NCBI GenBank assembly: GCA_045593785.1
Contig: JAZNXH010000070.1
Span: 1-5,773, forward strand
Reading direction: 5' to 3'
Origin: SZUA-448 sp045593785
Lineage (GTDB): Bacteria; Bacillota; Clostridia; Lachnospirales; Lachnospiraceae
Length of the DNA stretch: 5,773 nt
The translations under genes and the position numbers were made by a program. Every line of letters starts with the position of its first letter. Within the stretch, counting starts at the first letter, position 1. This document shows positions 1 to 5,773 of this stretch, in pieces. The notes under the pieces were generated by a model that worked only from the letters and a program-made list of their open reading frames with translations, was not told the origin of the DNA and made no database searches.

Positions 1-1268
1 CTGCCATGGTCGGCTCCCTCGGCACGGATGCAACCGCCGCCGTCGGTGTTACCACGACCGTCAACTGGCTGATTGGCAGTACCATCTCTGCCGTTGCAGT
101 AGGATTCTTAGCGTTCATCGCACAGGCACATGGTGCAGGTGAACTGGGAAAAATCAAAAAAGCGGCTGCGCAGGCAATCCTTGCTGTATTGTTCTGCGGT
201 ATTCTTTTCACCGTTATCACCCTGTCTCTGAGTCCTGTCATTCCCGCATGGATGCAGGTAGATGAGTCCATCCGCCCGATGGCGTCAAGGTACTTCTTCA
301 TCCTCTACGCCCCCATGCTGTTCCGTACTGCTTCTATAATCTTCGGAACTGTCTTACGTGCTGTCGGTGACACAAAAACACCCATGCGCGTCGGCGTATG
401 GGTGAATATTACGAACGTCGTATTAAATTTCTTATTGATTTTCCCAACCAGAACCGTGTCCGTCTTTTCACTGGAACTCGTGATTCCCGGAGCAGGACTC
501 GGTGTCATCGGTGCAGGTATCGCCAGTGCGATTGCATTCTTCATTGGCGGTGTTATCATCACAATCGCCGTATGCAGACATCCGCTCTTAAGTCCGAAGG
601 GCGAATCGTTCCGTCCGGACTGGAGCATCCTGCGTCCTTGTCTTAAAGTAGCTCTGCCGAATGCTTTACAGCGCTTCGGAACTTCGCTCGGGTATGTTGC
701 CTTCGCAGCTATGATTAATTCACTCGGTGAGATATCTACTGCAGCACATACCATTGCTAATACGGTAGAATCCGCCTTCTACATCCCGGGCTACGGTATG
801 CAGGCAGCTGCCGCTACGCTCACCGGCAATGCGCTCGGTGCCGGAGATCACAAGCGTATGCGTCATACAGCCAAACTCTTACTTACCATCGAGGTTGCCC
901 TCATGATCCTATCCGGTGGCCTATTGTTCCTGCTTGCACCGGAAATGGTACGCATCTTCAGCAAGGATACCGAAGTGATTCTGCTTGGCGCCACCGTCCT
1001 TCGCATGGTTGCTGTCTCAGAGCCCTTCTACGGCATCTCCATCATCATCGAAGGTATGCTGCAGGGTATGGGTAAAACCATGTTCCCCTTCGTCTGCAAC
1101 ATCGCCGGCATGTGGGGCATCCGCATCGTCGGAACATTTATCTGCACCCAGTTGCTCGGCTACGGTCTTGCTTCTGCGTGGGGCTGTATGATACTGCACA
1201 ATCTCATGTTGTGTGGGATGTTCTCGTTTTATTATCTATCCGGAAAATGGAGAAAGTGCGCAGGATAA
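1..1268 (+). CDS. MATE family efflux transporter (5' end missing)
   Basis: Integral membrane antiporter of the MATE (multi antimicrobial extrusion) family; members export cationic drugs or metabolites in exchange for Na+ or H+. The frame is open to the left edge. The first Met (base 6) aligns with the internal 'M-G-LG-A-AAVG' stretch after TM1 of family members, so it is not the true start and I estimate 30-40 residues are missing. Numbering from that Met, 420 residues are visible. Family hallmarks are the glycine-rich GFLAFIAQAHGAG (33-45), LRAVGDTKTPM (117-127) closing the first half, NALGAGDHKRM (275-285) repeating that pattern in the second half, and EGMLQGMGKT (349-358). Roughly eleven hydrophobic helices are present, consistent with a 12-TM protein lacking part of the first. 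The tail (SGKWRKCAG) is short and basic. It is convergent with the lipoprotein gene. Its GC looks higher than that of the minus-strand genes. The substrate cannot be told from sequence. Confidence 0.94.
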   Translation, partial: AMVGSLGTDATAAVGVTTTVNWLIGSTISAVAVGFLAFIAQAHGAGELGKIKKAAAQAILAVLFCGILFTVITLSLSPVIPAWMQVDESIRPMASRYFFILYAPMLFRTASIIFGTVLRAVGDTKTPMRVGVWVNITNVVLNFLLIFPTRTVSVFSLELVIPGAGLGVIGAGIASAIAFFIGGVIITIAVCRHPLLSPKGESFRPDWSILRPCLKVALPNALQRFGTSLGYVAFAAMINSLGEISTAAHTIANTVESAFYIPGYGMQAAAATLTGNALGAGDHKRMRHTAKLLLTIEVALMILSGGLLFLLAPEMVRIFSKDTEVILLGATVLRMVAVSEPFYGISIIIEGMLQGMGKTMFPFVCNIAGMWGIRIVGTFICTQLLGYGLASAWGCMILHNLMLCGMFSFYYLSGKWRKCAG

Positions 1269-1286
1269 GCTATATCATGCGCTTTT
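1258..1286 (+). terminator. Possible bidirectional terminator between convergent genes
   Basis: GCGCA (1258-1262) pairs with TGCGC (1278-1282). After one G-A mismatch, GATA (1264-1267) pairs with TATC (1273-1276), leaving the loop AGCTA. TTTT (1283-1286) follows on the plus strand, and the minus-strand transcript also runs into a short pyrimidine stretch (ACTTTC). The hairpin covers the MATE stop codon and reaches the last base of the lipoprotein stop codon. The U tract is short, so this may be a weak or partly processed terminator; no other candidate lies between these two genes. Confidence 0.45.
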
Positions 1287-2197
1287 CAAGTGCCATCCGT
1301 AAAAATTTCTTCCGGAATCTCAATATACGCCCCATCCGGAACAATCTCAAAATCTACTGCTATAGACATCTCAAAAGAAACCGGCACATCCACTACCGGA
1401 AATCCCGTCTTATCTATTATGGCATGAAAAGACTCAATCTGACGGTTTTCCTTATCAAACATATATTTCACATATACCTTTATGTCTTCAAAACCTGGAA
1501 TCGCTTCGGATATGGTATTCATATCCATCCCAAGATCAGTCACCCCGCAAAATGTTGCAAGAGGCATCGTTCCGTGAATCTCATAATCCGTCTCTGTCAC
1601 AACGAGTTCAATCGTGTCAAATATCTGTCTGCTTGAAACCGCTGAAAAATCAACCAGAGACACTTGCTCCGATAAATCTGCAAATCCGCTTTCTTCATAT
1701 GCAAGCCATGAATCACTTACGCCGTCATACAGATAGCCGACTACACTTCCATCATCCTGTACCAAAGTATAGTTTTCTATCACCTGTTCAATGACGGTTT
1801 CTCCCTCTGCTCCCGACGACACTCTGCAGATCATATATGCAGCCGCCGGATTAATCGCAATGCTACCGTCCATCTGCATAACCATACCGTTTTGTTCTCC
1901 CGGCTCATTTTCGTCCTGTACTTCAGTGCCCTGCTCCGTAAACTCTAAATTCATATAGAATCCGGCTGTTCCGTATTCTTTCACATCACTGCTCAGGCCT
2001 TCCAAAAGTGCTTCCACCGTCACCTTGCCAAAACTATCTACAATTGGTGTCGGTGTAAGTTGTTTTGCGTTATCCTCTTTGCCGCTTATCTCTTGCGCAG
2101 GCTTATCCAAGCTCCCCTCACCTAAGCCGCAGCCACTCAGAAGCACAAGAAAGAATAATGCCAATACACCAAAACAGCGATTTTTCTTTCTCCTCAC
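1286..2197 (-). CDS. Predicted secreted lipoprotein of unknown function
   Basis: 303 residues, anchored to the outer face of the membrane by a lipidated cysteine. The N-terminus has a basic n-region (MRRKKNR), a hydrophobic core (about 9-20) and the lipobox L-S-G-C, with Cys23 as the predicted lipidation site. A low-complexity, polar linker follows (24-55), then a soluble domain (about 56-300) rich in alternating beta-type segments and acidic residues. It ends in a pattern (FEIVPDGAYIEIPEEI, 283-298) resembling clostridial LppX- or DUF6612-like lipoproteins; that resemblance is from memory and unconfirmed. I recognise no catalytic motif. The start is GTG at 2197: a GAGGGGG ribosome binding site lies 10 nt upstream, and the nearby ATG at 2216 is out of frame. 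The gene has its own likely promoter and sits behind the operon terminator, so it is probably transcribed separately from the sugar transporter. Confidence 0.85.
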   Translation of the reverse strand: MRRKKNRCFGVLALFFLVLLSGCGLGEGSLDKPAQEISGKEDNAKQLTPTPIVDSFGKVTVEALLEGLSSDVKEYGTAGFYMNLEFTEQGTEVQDENEPGEQNGMVMQMDGSIAINPAAAYMICRVSSGAEGETVIEQVIENYTLVQDDGSVVGYLYDGVSDSWLAYEESGFADLSEQVSLVDFSAVSSRQIFDTIELVVTETDYEIHGTMPLATFCGVTDLGMDMNTISEAIPGFEDIKVYVKYMFDKENRQIESFHAIIDKTGFPVVDVPVSFEMSIAVDFEIVPDGAYIEIPEEIFTDGT

Positions 2198-2206
2198 TAT
2201 TCTTTT

Positions 2207-2213
2207 TCCCCCT
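2207..2213 (-). promoter_or_regulatory. Ribosome binding site of the lipoprotein gene
   Basis: GAGGGGG on the minus strand, 10 nt upstream of the GTG at 2197. It is the only purine-rich Shine-Dalgarno-like motif close to this reading frame and supports the GTG start. The ATG immediately upstream of it (2216) is in another frame. Confidence 0.7.
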
Positions 2214-2232
2214 CATATGTTTTATTCTGTTT

Positions 2233-2261
2233 ATCCTACCAAATGTTCCGTACAAACACAA
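2233..2261 (-). promoter_or_regulatory. Probable sigma-A type promoter of the lipoprotein gene
   Basis: On the minus strand, TTGTGT (2261-2256) serves as a -35 element, with a 17-nt spacer before TAGGAT (2238-2233) as the -10. The -10 is preceded by TGG, making an extended -10 (TG-N). The -35 matches consensus at only three positions and the -10 at four, so the call leans on the exact spacing, the TG motif and the location 36 nt upstream of the start codon. Confidence 0.45.
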
Positions 2262-2274
2262 GATAAATGTTCCG
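2241..2274 (-). repeat. 10-bp direct repeat at the lipoprotein promoter
   Basis: CGGAACATTT (minus strand) occurs twice, at 2274-2265 and 2250-2241, starting 24 bp apart. The upstream copy ends just before the predicted -35, and the second lies inside the -35/-10 spacer. This placement would suit a regulator binding one face of the DNA helix, but no protein can be assigned. Confidence 0.5.
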
Positions 2275-2314
2275 GATGCGTTGTTTTATGTGATAAAATA
2301 CACTTCTATAGGAA

Positions 2315-2356
2315 GAAATCCTCTCTTTTCCGTAATTCCGGTAAAGAGAGGATTTC
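2315..2356 (-). terminator. Terminator of the sugar-transport operon
   Basis: A perfect 14-bp inverted repeat: GAAATCCTCTCTTT (2315-2328) and AAAGAGAGGATTTC (2343-2356). After one T-T mismatch, three further pairs are possible (CCG/CGG), leaving a six-base loop. It begins 29 nt past the ATPase stop codon. On the minus strand, A residues at the 5' base pair with a U-rich 3' side that continues as TTTCTTCCT. This fits a Rho-independent terminator for malF-malG-ATPase transcripts, although the U tract is interrupted. No gene runs in from the plus-strand side, so plus-strand termination is not needed. Confidence 0.75.
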
Positions 2357-2384
2357 GTGTTTCTATTCATTTAATTTTCAGCCA

Positions 2385-3509
2385 TTACACGAGAAGATTC
2401 TTCTGTGTTTCTATATCAAAGAAATGCATTACCTTGCCTTCACAAGTAACATAGAGCATTGCACCATATATAAGAGCTGCTCTCTGTTCATCTGTAAGTG
2501 ATACCGTCGGAATGCGGACGATCAGTCGATCGCCGTTCTCCTCTACAACGTGAAGATGAAGCTCACTTCCCATCATCTCGTTCACAACAATCTTACACGG
2601 GATTGCTGCCGGGTTCTCGGAACCTGTAAGCACAAAATGTTCCGGACGCACACCAAACATAACCTCGCGGCTACCGATTCCCTTTTCTCTCAGCATATCC
2701 GCTTTCTTTCCGGTAACTTCAATCTTTGCACCATACGGTGTGATGAAATATCTACCATCCTCACAAACAAGGTCTGTCTTAAAGGTATTCATCTTCGGTG
2801 CACCGATAAACTCTGCAACAAAGAGATTCAGCGGCATATCGAATACTTCCGTAGGGGTTCCTACCTGCTGGATAAATCCGTCCTTCATAATTACGATACG
2901 GTCACCTAGGGTCATCGCCTCGGTCTGATCATGCGTTACGTAGATGAAGGTAGTATCAATTTTCTGACGAAGCAAGATAATCTCTGCTCTCATCTGGTTA
3001 CGAAGCTTCGCATCCAGGTTCGAGAGCGGTTCATCCATCAGGAAAACCTTACTGTCTCTTACCATTGCACGTCCAATCGCAACACGCTGTCTCTGTCCAC
3101 CGGAGAGCTCACGCGGCTTTCTCGTGAGATACTCCGTGATGCCGAGTACTTCCGCCGCCTGAGTTACTTTCTCATAAACCACATCGTTCGGTGTCTTCGT
3201 AAGTCTCAGACTGAATGCCATATTCTCAAATACCGTAAGATGCGGATAGAGTGCGTAGTTCTGGAACACCATCGCAATATCACGGTCACGCGGCTGAAGA
3301 TCGTTCACTACAACGCCGTCAATCTCAATCGTTCCTTCCGAAATCTCCTCAAGTCCTGCTATCATACGAAGCGTTGTGGACTTACCACAACCTGAAGGTC
3401 CTACAAACACGACAAATTCTTTGTCAGCAATATCAAGGTTGAAGTCCTGAACTGCAACCGTATCCTTACCATATATCTTCTTTACATTCGTTAATTTTAC
3501 ACTAGCCAT
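2385..3509 (-). CDS. malK: Carbohydrate ABC transporter ATP-binding protein (MsmK/MalK/UgpC type)
   Basis: Cytoplasmic ATPase subunit that powers a CUT1 carbohydrate importer; 374 residues from the chosen start, normal for the family. The nucleotide-binding domain (about 4-235) has Walker A GPSGCGKST (37-45), Q-loop Gln83 (VFQNYALYPH), signature LSGGQ (135-139), Walker B VFLMDE with Asp159 and catalytic Glu160, D-loop SNLD (163-166) and switch His193. All catalytic residues are intact. The C-terminal part (about 236-374) is the TOBE/regulatory domain, with the typical GVRPEH (286-291) and a late FFDIET. An in-frame ATG 15 codons upstream (3554) is possible, but MASVKLTNV is the usual family start and AGAAAGGAAA precedes it. 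It is the last gene of the operon, 102 bp after malG. MsmK-type ATPases are known to serve several permeases, so the sugar specificity and even exclusive pairing with MalFG are uncertain. Confidence 0.95.
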   Translation of the reverse strand: MASVKLTNVKKIYGKDTVAVQDFNLDIADKEFVVFVGPSGCGKSTTLRMIAGLEEISEGTIEIDGVVVNDLQPRDRDIAMVFQNYALYPHLTVFENMAFSLRLTKTPNDVVYEKVTQAAEVLGITEYLTRKPRELSGGQRQRVAIGRAMVRDSKVFLMDEPLSNLDAKLRNQMRAEIILLRQKIDTTFIYVTHDQTEAMTLGDRIVIMKDGFIQQVGTPTEVFDMPLNLFVAEFIGAPKMNTFKTDLVCEDGRYFITPYGAKIEVTGKKADMLREKGIGSREVMFGVRPEHFVLTGSENPAAIPCKIVVNEMMGSELHLHVVEENGDRLIVRIPTVSLTDEQRAALIYGAMLYVTCEGKVMHFFDIETQKNLLV

Positions 3510-3520
3510 ATAATTTTCTA

Positions 3521-3530
3521 TTTCCTTTCT
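3521..3530 (-). promoter_or_regulatory. Ribosome binding site deciding the ATPase start
   Basis: AGAAAGGAAA on the minus strand ends 11 nt before the ATG at 3509. No comparable motif precedes the upstream in-frame ATG at 3554, which is the argument for the shorter 374-residue protein. The spacing is a little long. Confidence 0.55.
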
Positions 3531-3571
3531 GAACCTGCAAACCTCAGATTTCATCTTTTACTCATACAAGC

Positions 3572-3612
3572 ATTTGCACAGGCACAAATTTGCAAACGTG
3601 CAAGGCACGTTT
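3572..3612 (-). promoter_or_regulatory. Hairpin and operator-like repeats in the malG-ATPase gap
   Basis: A perfect 8-bp inverted repeat with a 3-base loop, AAACGTGC (3594-3601) and GCACGTTT (3605-3612), starts on the last base of the malG stop codon. An overlapping inverted repeat TTGCA-AACG-TGCAA (3590-3603) contains GCAAACG, which looks like one half of a LacI/GalR-family operator. A related GTGCCT...TGCA pattern repeats next to it toward 3574. No U tract follows, so it is unlikely to be a simple terminator. It may be an mRNA processing or stability element between the permease and ATPase messages, or an internal operator. I find no convincing promoter in the gap. Confidence 0.4.
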
Positions 3613-4496
3613 TAACCTTTCACCGCACCGCCGGTAACACCTTCTACATAGTACTTCTGCAGGAGAAGGAATACCGTTACAACAGGAATTGCAACAACAA
3701 CACCAGCAGCACAGAACATCGTATAATGTGAGTTCAAGTTCGTTCTTGAAAGCCATTCATACATACCGACAGCAACATTCATTCCTACACTGTTCTCATG
3801 GATCAGATAACTTGCAAGCATAAAGTCGCCCCAAGGAGCCATAAAGCCCATAAGAACGGTATAGATAACAATCGGTGCAGACAAAGGCATGATTACACGC
3901 TGGAACACCTGAAAACGTGTCGCTCCGTCCACTCTTGCTGCTTCGTCCAGACTCTTGGGAATGGTATCAAAAAATCCCTTCGACACATAGTATCCCATAC
4001 CACTACTTGCACAATATACAATAACCAATCCCAGTGGAGCTGCACTTCCGGTAAGCCCTGCATCCGCGAATACCTTATAGATCAGAATCATCGTAAGGAA
4101 ACCCGGGAACATTCCGAGAATCAGCATTGCATTCATGAGTCCCCTTCTTCCCTTAAAACGAATACGGGAAAGAACATAACTCATAGAAAGGATAAAAAAT
4201 GTTTGGAACACTGCTGTTGCAAGCCCCATAATTGCGGTGTTTTTGAACCAGATAAGAAAGTCCGTTTCTTTGAACAATCTTACATAATGATCAAATCCGA
4301 ATTCCTTTGGAAACAGATACGGGGTCTGCATTGTAGTCTCTGTCTTAAATGATTCAAGTACAATTCCTACAAAAGGAGCAAGCCATACAATCGTTATTAA
4401 GGTAAGGATAACGTAGATGGTAGCATTACCGAGTCTTCTGCTTGCTCGTGCGCCGAGACTGAGTTTTCTGCTTTTATAATCATTCATTTTTTTCAT
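3612..4496 (-). CDS. malG: Carbohydrate ABC transporter permease, MalG type
   Basis: One of two membrane subunits forming the sugar channel of a CUT1 importer; 294 residues from the chosen ATG. Six hydrophobic segments are visible (about 26-46, 86-109, 121-142, 153-171, 208-228 and 259-280). The cytoplasmic EAA loop that docks on the ATPase is intact: EAARVDGA (185-192), followed by VIMPL (201-205). The carboxyl end (YYVEGVTGGAVKG) is the conserved MalG-type tail. In the likely start region GTG (4499) and ATG (4496) are adjacent. I chose ATG because it forms TGATG with the malF stop; GTG would have slightly better spacing (7 versus 10 nt) from GGAGG, and the difference is one residue. Overlap with malF points to coupled translation and equal amounts of the two permeases. 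Resemblance is to maltose/maltodextrin systems, but related oligosaccharide transporters cannot be excluded. Confidence 0.94.
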   Translation of the reverse strand: MKKMNDYKSRKLSLGARASRRLGNATIYVILTLITIVWLAPFVGIVLESFKTETTMQTPYLFPKEFGFDHYVRLFKETDFLIWFKNTAIMGLATAVFQTFFILSMSYVLSRIRFKGRRGLMNAMLILGMFPGFLTMILIYKVFADAGLTGSAAPLGLVIVYCASSGMGYYVSKGFFDTIPKSLDEAARVDGATRFQVFQRVIMPLSAPIVIYTVLMGFMAPWGDFMLASYLIHENSVGMNVAVGMYEWLSRTNLNSHYTMFCAAGVVVAIPVVTVFLLLQKYYVEGVTGGAVKG

Positions 4497-5773
4497 CACT
4501 TGTAATCCTCCTCGTTCTTGGTTGACGGAATTACGTTATAGATGATAAGCGAGAGTATTGCGACAACAAGGAAGATGAGAATACCGATGATTGACGCCAT
4601 GTAATATTTGCTCTCGGTACTTCCGAGTGTCATCTTAAACAGCCACGTAATCAGAAGGTCAGTATGACCGACTGACGCTCCGCCTGCCGTTCCCTTGATT
4701 GGATTACCTCCCGACAACAGATAGATAACATTAAAGTTGTTTAGGTTTCCTACAAAGCTCGTAAGCAGATACGGTCCGGTTACGAAAAGCATATACGGAA
4801 GCGTTATTTTCGTAAACTGCTGAACAGAACTTGCACCATCAATACGCGCTGACTCGTAGAGGTCCTGAGGAATATTCATCAGGATACCCGTTGCCATCAG
4901 CATAATGTACGGAATACCAACCCAGATATTTATGACAATTAACAAAATCTTTGAAACGATAGGCGAATCCCAAAGCGATACAAAGTGATTCGCCACACGG
5001 TATTCATAGATAAATGGTATCTGATCAAGCACTCGTCCGATCAAACCTGAAGTTGTAAATAGCTTTGACACATAAAGAAGCGAAACGAACTGTGGGATTG
5101 CAATCGTCATAACAAGTACAGTTCTCCAGAACTTCTTTATCTTGATACCTTTCTTGTTGATCATAATTGCAACAAACATACCCAAAAAGTAGTTGGTAAA
5201 GGTTGCAAAAAACGCCCACATCAGTGTCCAGGAAAGAATCTCACCAAATGTCAGACCAAGACCGCCCTGCTCAAAATTGAAAATCTCGTTAAAATGCTCG
5301 AACCCTACCCATGAGAACAAGTTGGAGTATCCATCATGTGCTGCATCATAACTTGTAAATGCAACCAGCACCATGTAGATGATGGGAAGCACGGTAAATA
5401 CAAGAATACCGGTCAGCGGCACTGCAAGCAAAGTCTTGTGGAACTCATCGTCCAAAAGTGCCTTGATATCGCCTTTGCCGCTTCTAACCTTTTTCCCTTT
5501 TGCGGTAATATCCATGCAAATACGACACTGCTTCACCTGCAGTCTCCATGTGTAGACAAATGCAATGATAAAAATAATGGTCAAGAGTCCATAAAGCATA
5601 ACCTTGACAGAGTCGTCGCCCGGGACCCAAACATCCGTGTCGTAAATTATATCGTACTCAAATCTACCCTGCTGCGAACCTACAGTGGCACCGGTCTTAA
5701 ACCAGTTGCCCTTGGAGAGCCAATAGATACCACCACTCGGAACGAACATATATCCGATAAAAATTATTTCAAA
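4496..5773 (-). CDS. malF: Carbohydrate ABC transporter permease, MalF type (5' end missing)
   Basis: Larger membrane subunit of the CUT1 importer. The frame is open through the right edge: residues FEIIFIGY precede the first visible Met (5749), with no start or ribosome binding site, so the true start is off-window. Numbering from that Met, 417 residues are seen. An extracytoplasmic stretch (about 1-47) is followed by a membrane helix (48-68) and a basic cytoplasmic linker with C75-R-I-C78 (69-105). The core membrane domain follows: helices near 108-131, 171-196, 206-228, 266-290, 319-336 and 384-406. The EAA loop reads ESARIDGA (299-306), then ITLP (315-318). NNFNVIYLLSGG (337-348) is typical of MalF. 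The loop between the helices at 131 and 171 is short, unlike the large periplasmic P2 domain of Escherichia coli MalF, as expected in Gram-positives. The stop codon shares a base with the malG start. Sugar specificity is inferred. Confidence 0.93.
   Translation of the reverse strand, partial: FEIIFIGYMFVPSGGIYWLSKGNWFKTGATVGSQQGRFEYDIIYDTDVWVPGDDSVKVMLYGLLTIIFIIAFVYTWRLQVKQCRICMDITAKGKKVRSGKGDIKALLDDEFHKTLLAVPLTGILVFTVLPIIYMVLVAFTSYDAAHDGYSNLFSWVGFEHFNEIFNFEQGGLGLTFGEILSWTLMWAFFATFTNYFLGMFVAIMINKKGIKIKKFWRTVLVMTIAIPQFVSLLYVSKLFTTSGLIGRVLDQIPFIYEYRVANHFVSLWDSPIVSKILLIVINIWVGIPYIMLMATGILMNIPQDLYESARIDGASSVQQFTKITLPYMLFVTGPYLLTSFVGNLNNFNVIYLLSGGNPIKGTAGGASVGHTDLLITWLFKMTLGSTESKYYMASIIGILIFLVVAILSLIIYNVIPSTKNEEDYK
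4507..4513 (-). promoter_or_regulatory. malG ribosome binding site embedded in the malF 3' end
   Basis: GAGGAGG on the minus strand encodes the two glutamates of the malF tail (NEEDYK-stop) and lies 10 nt before the malG ATG (7 nt before the alternative GTG). Ribosomes finishing malF would pass directly over this site, which supports translational coupling. Confidence 0.7.

Noticed and set aside
305..754. 149-codon minus-strand open frame inside the MATE gene
   Set aside because: It is antisense to a clearly coding transporter, has no recognisable product and no upstream signals.
2025..2501. Plus-strand open frames crossing the lipoprotein 5' end, the gap and the ATPase 3' end
   Set aside because: They run through the terminator hairpin and promoter, overlap two real genes and have low-complexity translations without a family signature.
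2931..3395. 154-codon plus-strand open frame opposite the ATPase gene
   Set aside because: It is a shadow of the conserved Walker A to signature region of the ATPase on the other strand; the translation shows no plausible domain.
3510..3554. Extended ATPase start adding 15 residues (MKSEVCRFRKEIENY)
   Set aside because: The extension is not family-like and lacks a good ribosome binding site, whereas MASVKLTNV at 3509 matches the usual N-terminus and is preceded by AGAAAGGAAA.
3591..3604. Catabolite-responsive element (cre) candidate in the malG-ATPase gap
   Set aside because: Only the left half (TG-AA-CG) fits the cre pattern; several right-half positions fail, so I describe it only as a LacI-like half site.
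3510..3611. Separate promoter for the ATPase gene
   Set aside because: Possible -10 (TATGAG) and -35 (TTGTGC) boxes are weak and only 15 bp apart; nothing better was found.
3798..4352. 184-codon open frame on the plus strand, antisense to malG
   Set aside because: It lies wholly within a well-supported permease gene, has no family resemblance, is rich in Cys/His/Lys typical of a reversed membrane-protein sequence, and has no convincing ribosome binding site.

Overview
The window looks like a chromosomal segment of a clostridial Firmicute, probably Lachnospiraceae-like. That is inferred from moderate GC, strong GGAGG-type ribosome binding sites, a Gram-positive lipoprotein signal and the style of the sugar transporter. 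It is ordinary metabolic and transport territory. I see no phage, CRISPR, transposon, toxin-antitoxin or defence genes and no RNA gene.

Layout, left to right. Bases 1-1268 (+) hold most of a MATE-family multidrug/cation efflux transporter whose N-terminus lies off the left edge. It converges on a 303-residue predicted lipoprotein of unknown function (1286-2197, -). The two genes are 17 bp apart, and a hairpin spanning their 3' ends could terminate both. A 187-bp gap (2198-2384) holds a probable lipoprotein promoter flanked and overlapped by a 10-bp direct repeat, and a long hairpin that probably terminates the transport operon. From 2385 to the right edge everything is on the minus strand: an MsmK/MalK/UgpC-type ABC ATPase (2385-3509), a MalG-type permease (3612-4496) and a MalF-type permease (4496 to the edge, N-terminus missing).

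Transcription of the transport operon runs right to left: malF, malG, then the ATPase. The malF stop and malG start overlap (TGATG), and the malG ribosome binding site lies inside the last malF codons, so the two permeases are probably translationally coupled. The ATPase follows after about 100 bp containing a small perfect hairpin and a LacI-operator-like half site. Together they would form the membrane channel and motor of a CUT1-family (maltose/maltodextrin-like) carbohydrate importer. The extracellular sugar-binding lipoprotein is not in the window and would be expected beyond the right edge. Substrate assignment rests on family resemblance only.

No clearly novel system is visible. The items most worth a second look are the intercistronic element before the ATPase, the repeated element at the lipoprotein promoter, and the uncharacterised lipoprotein.
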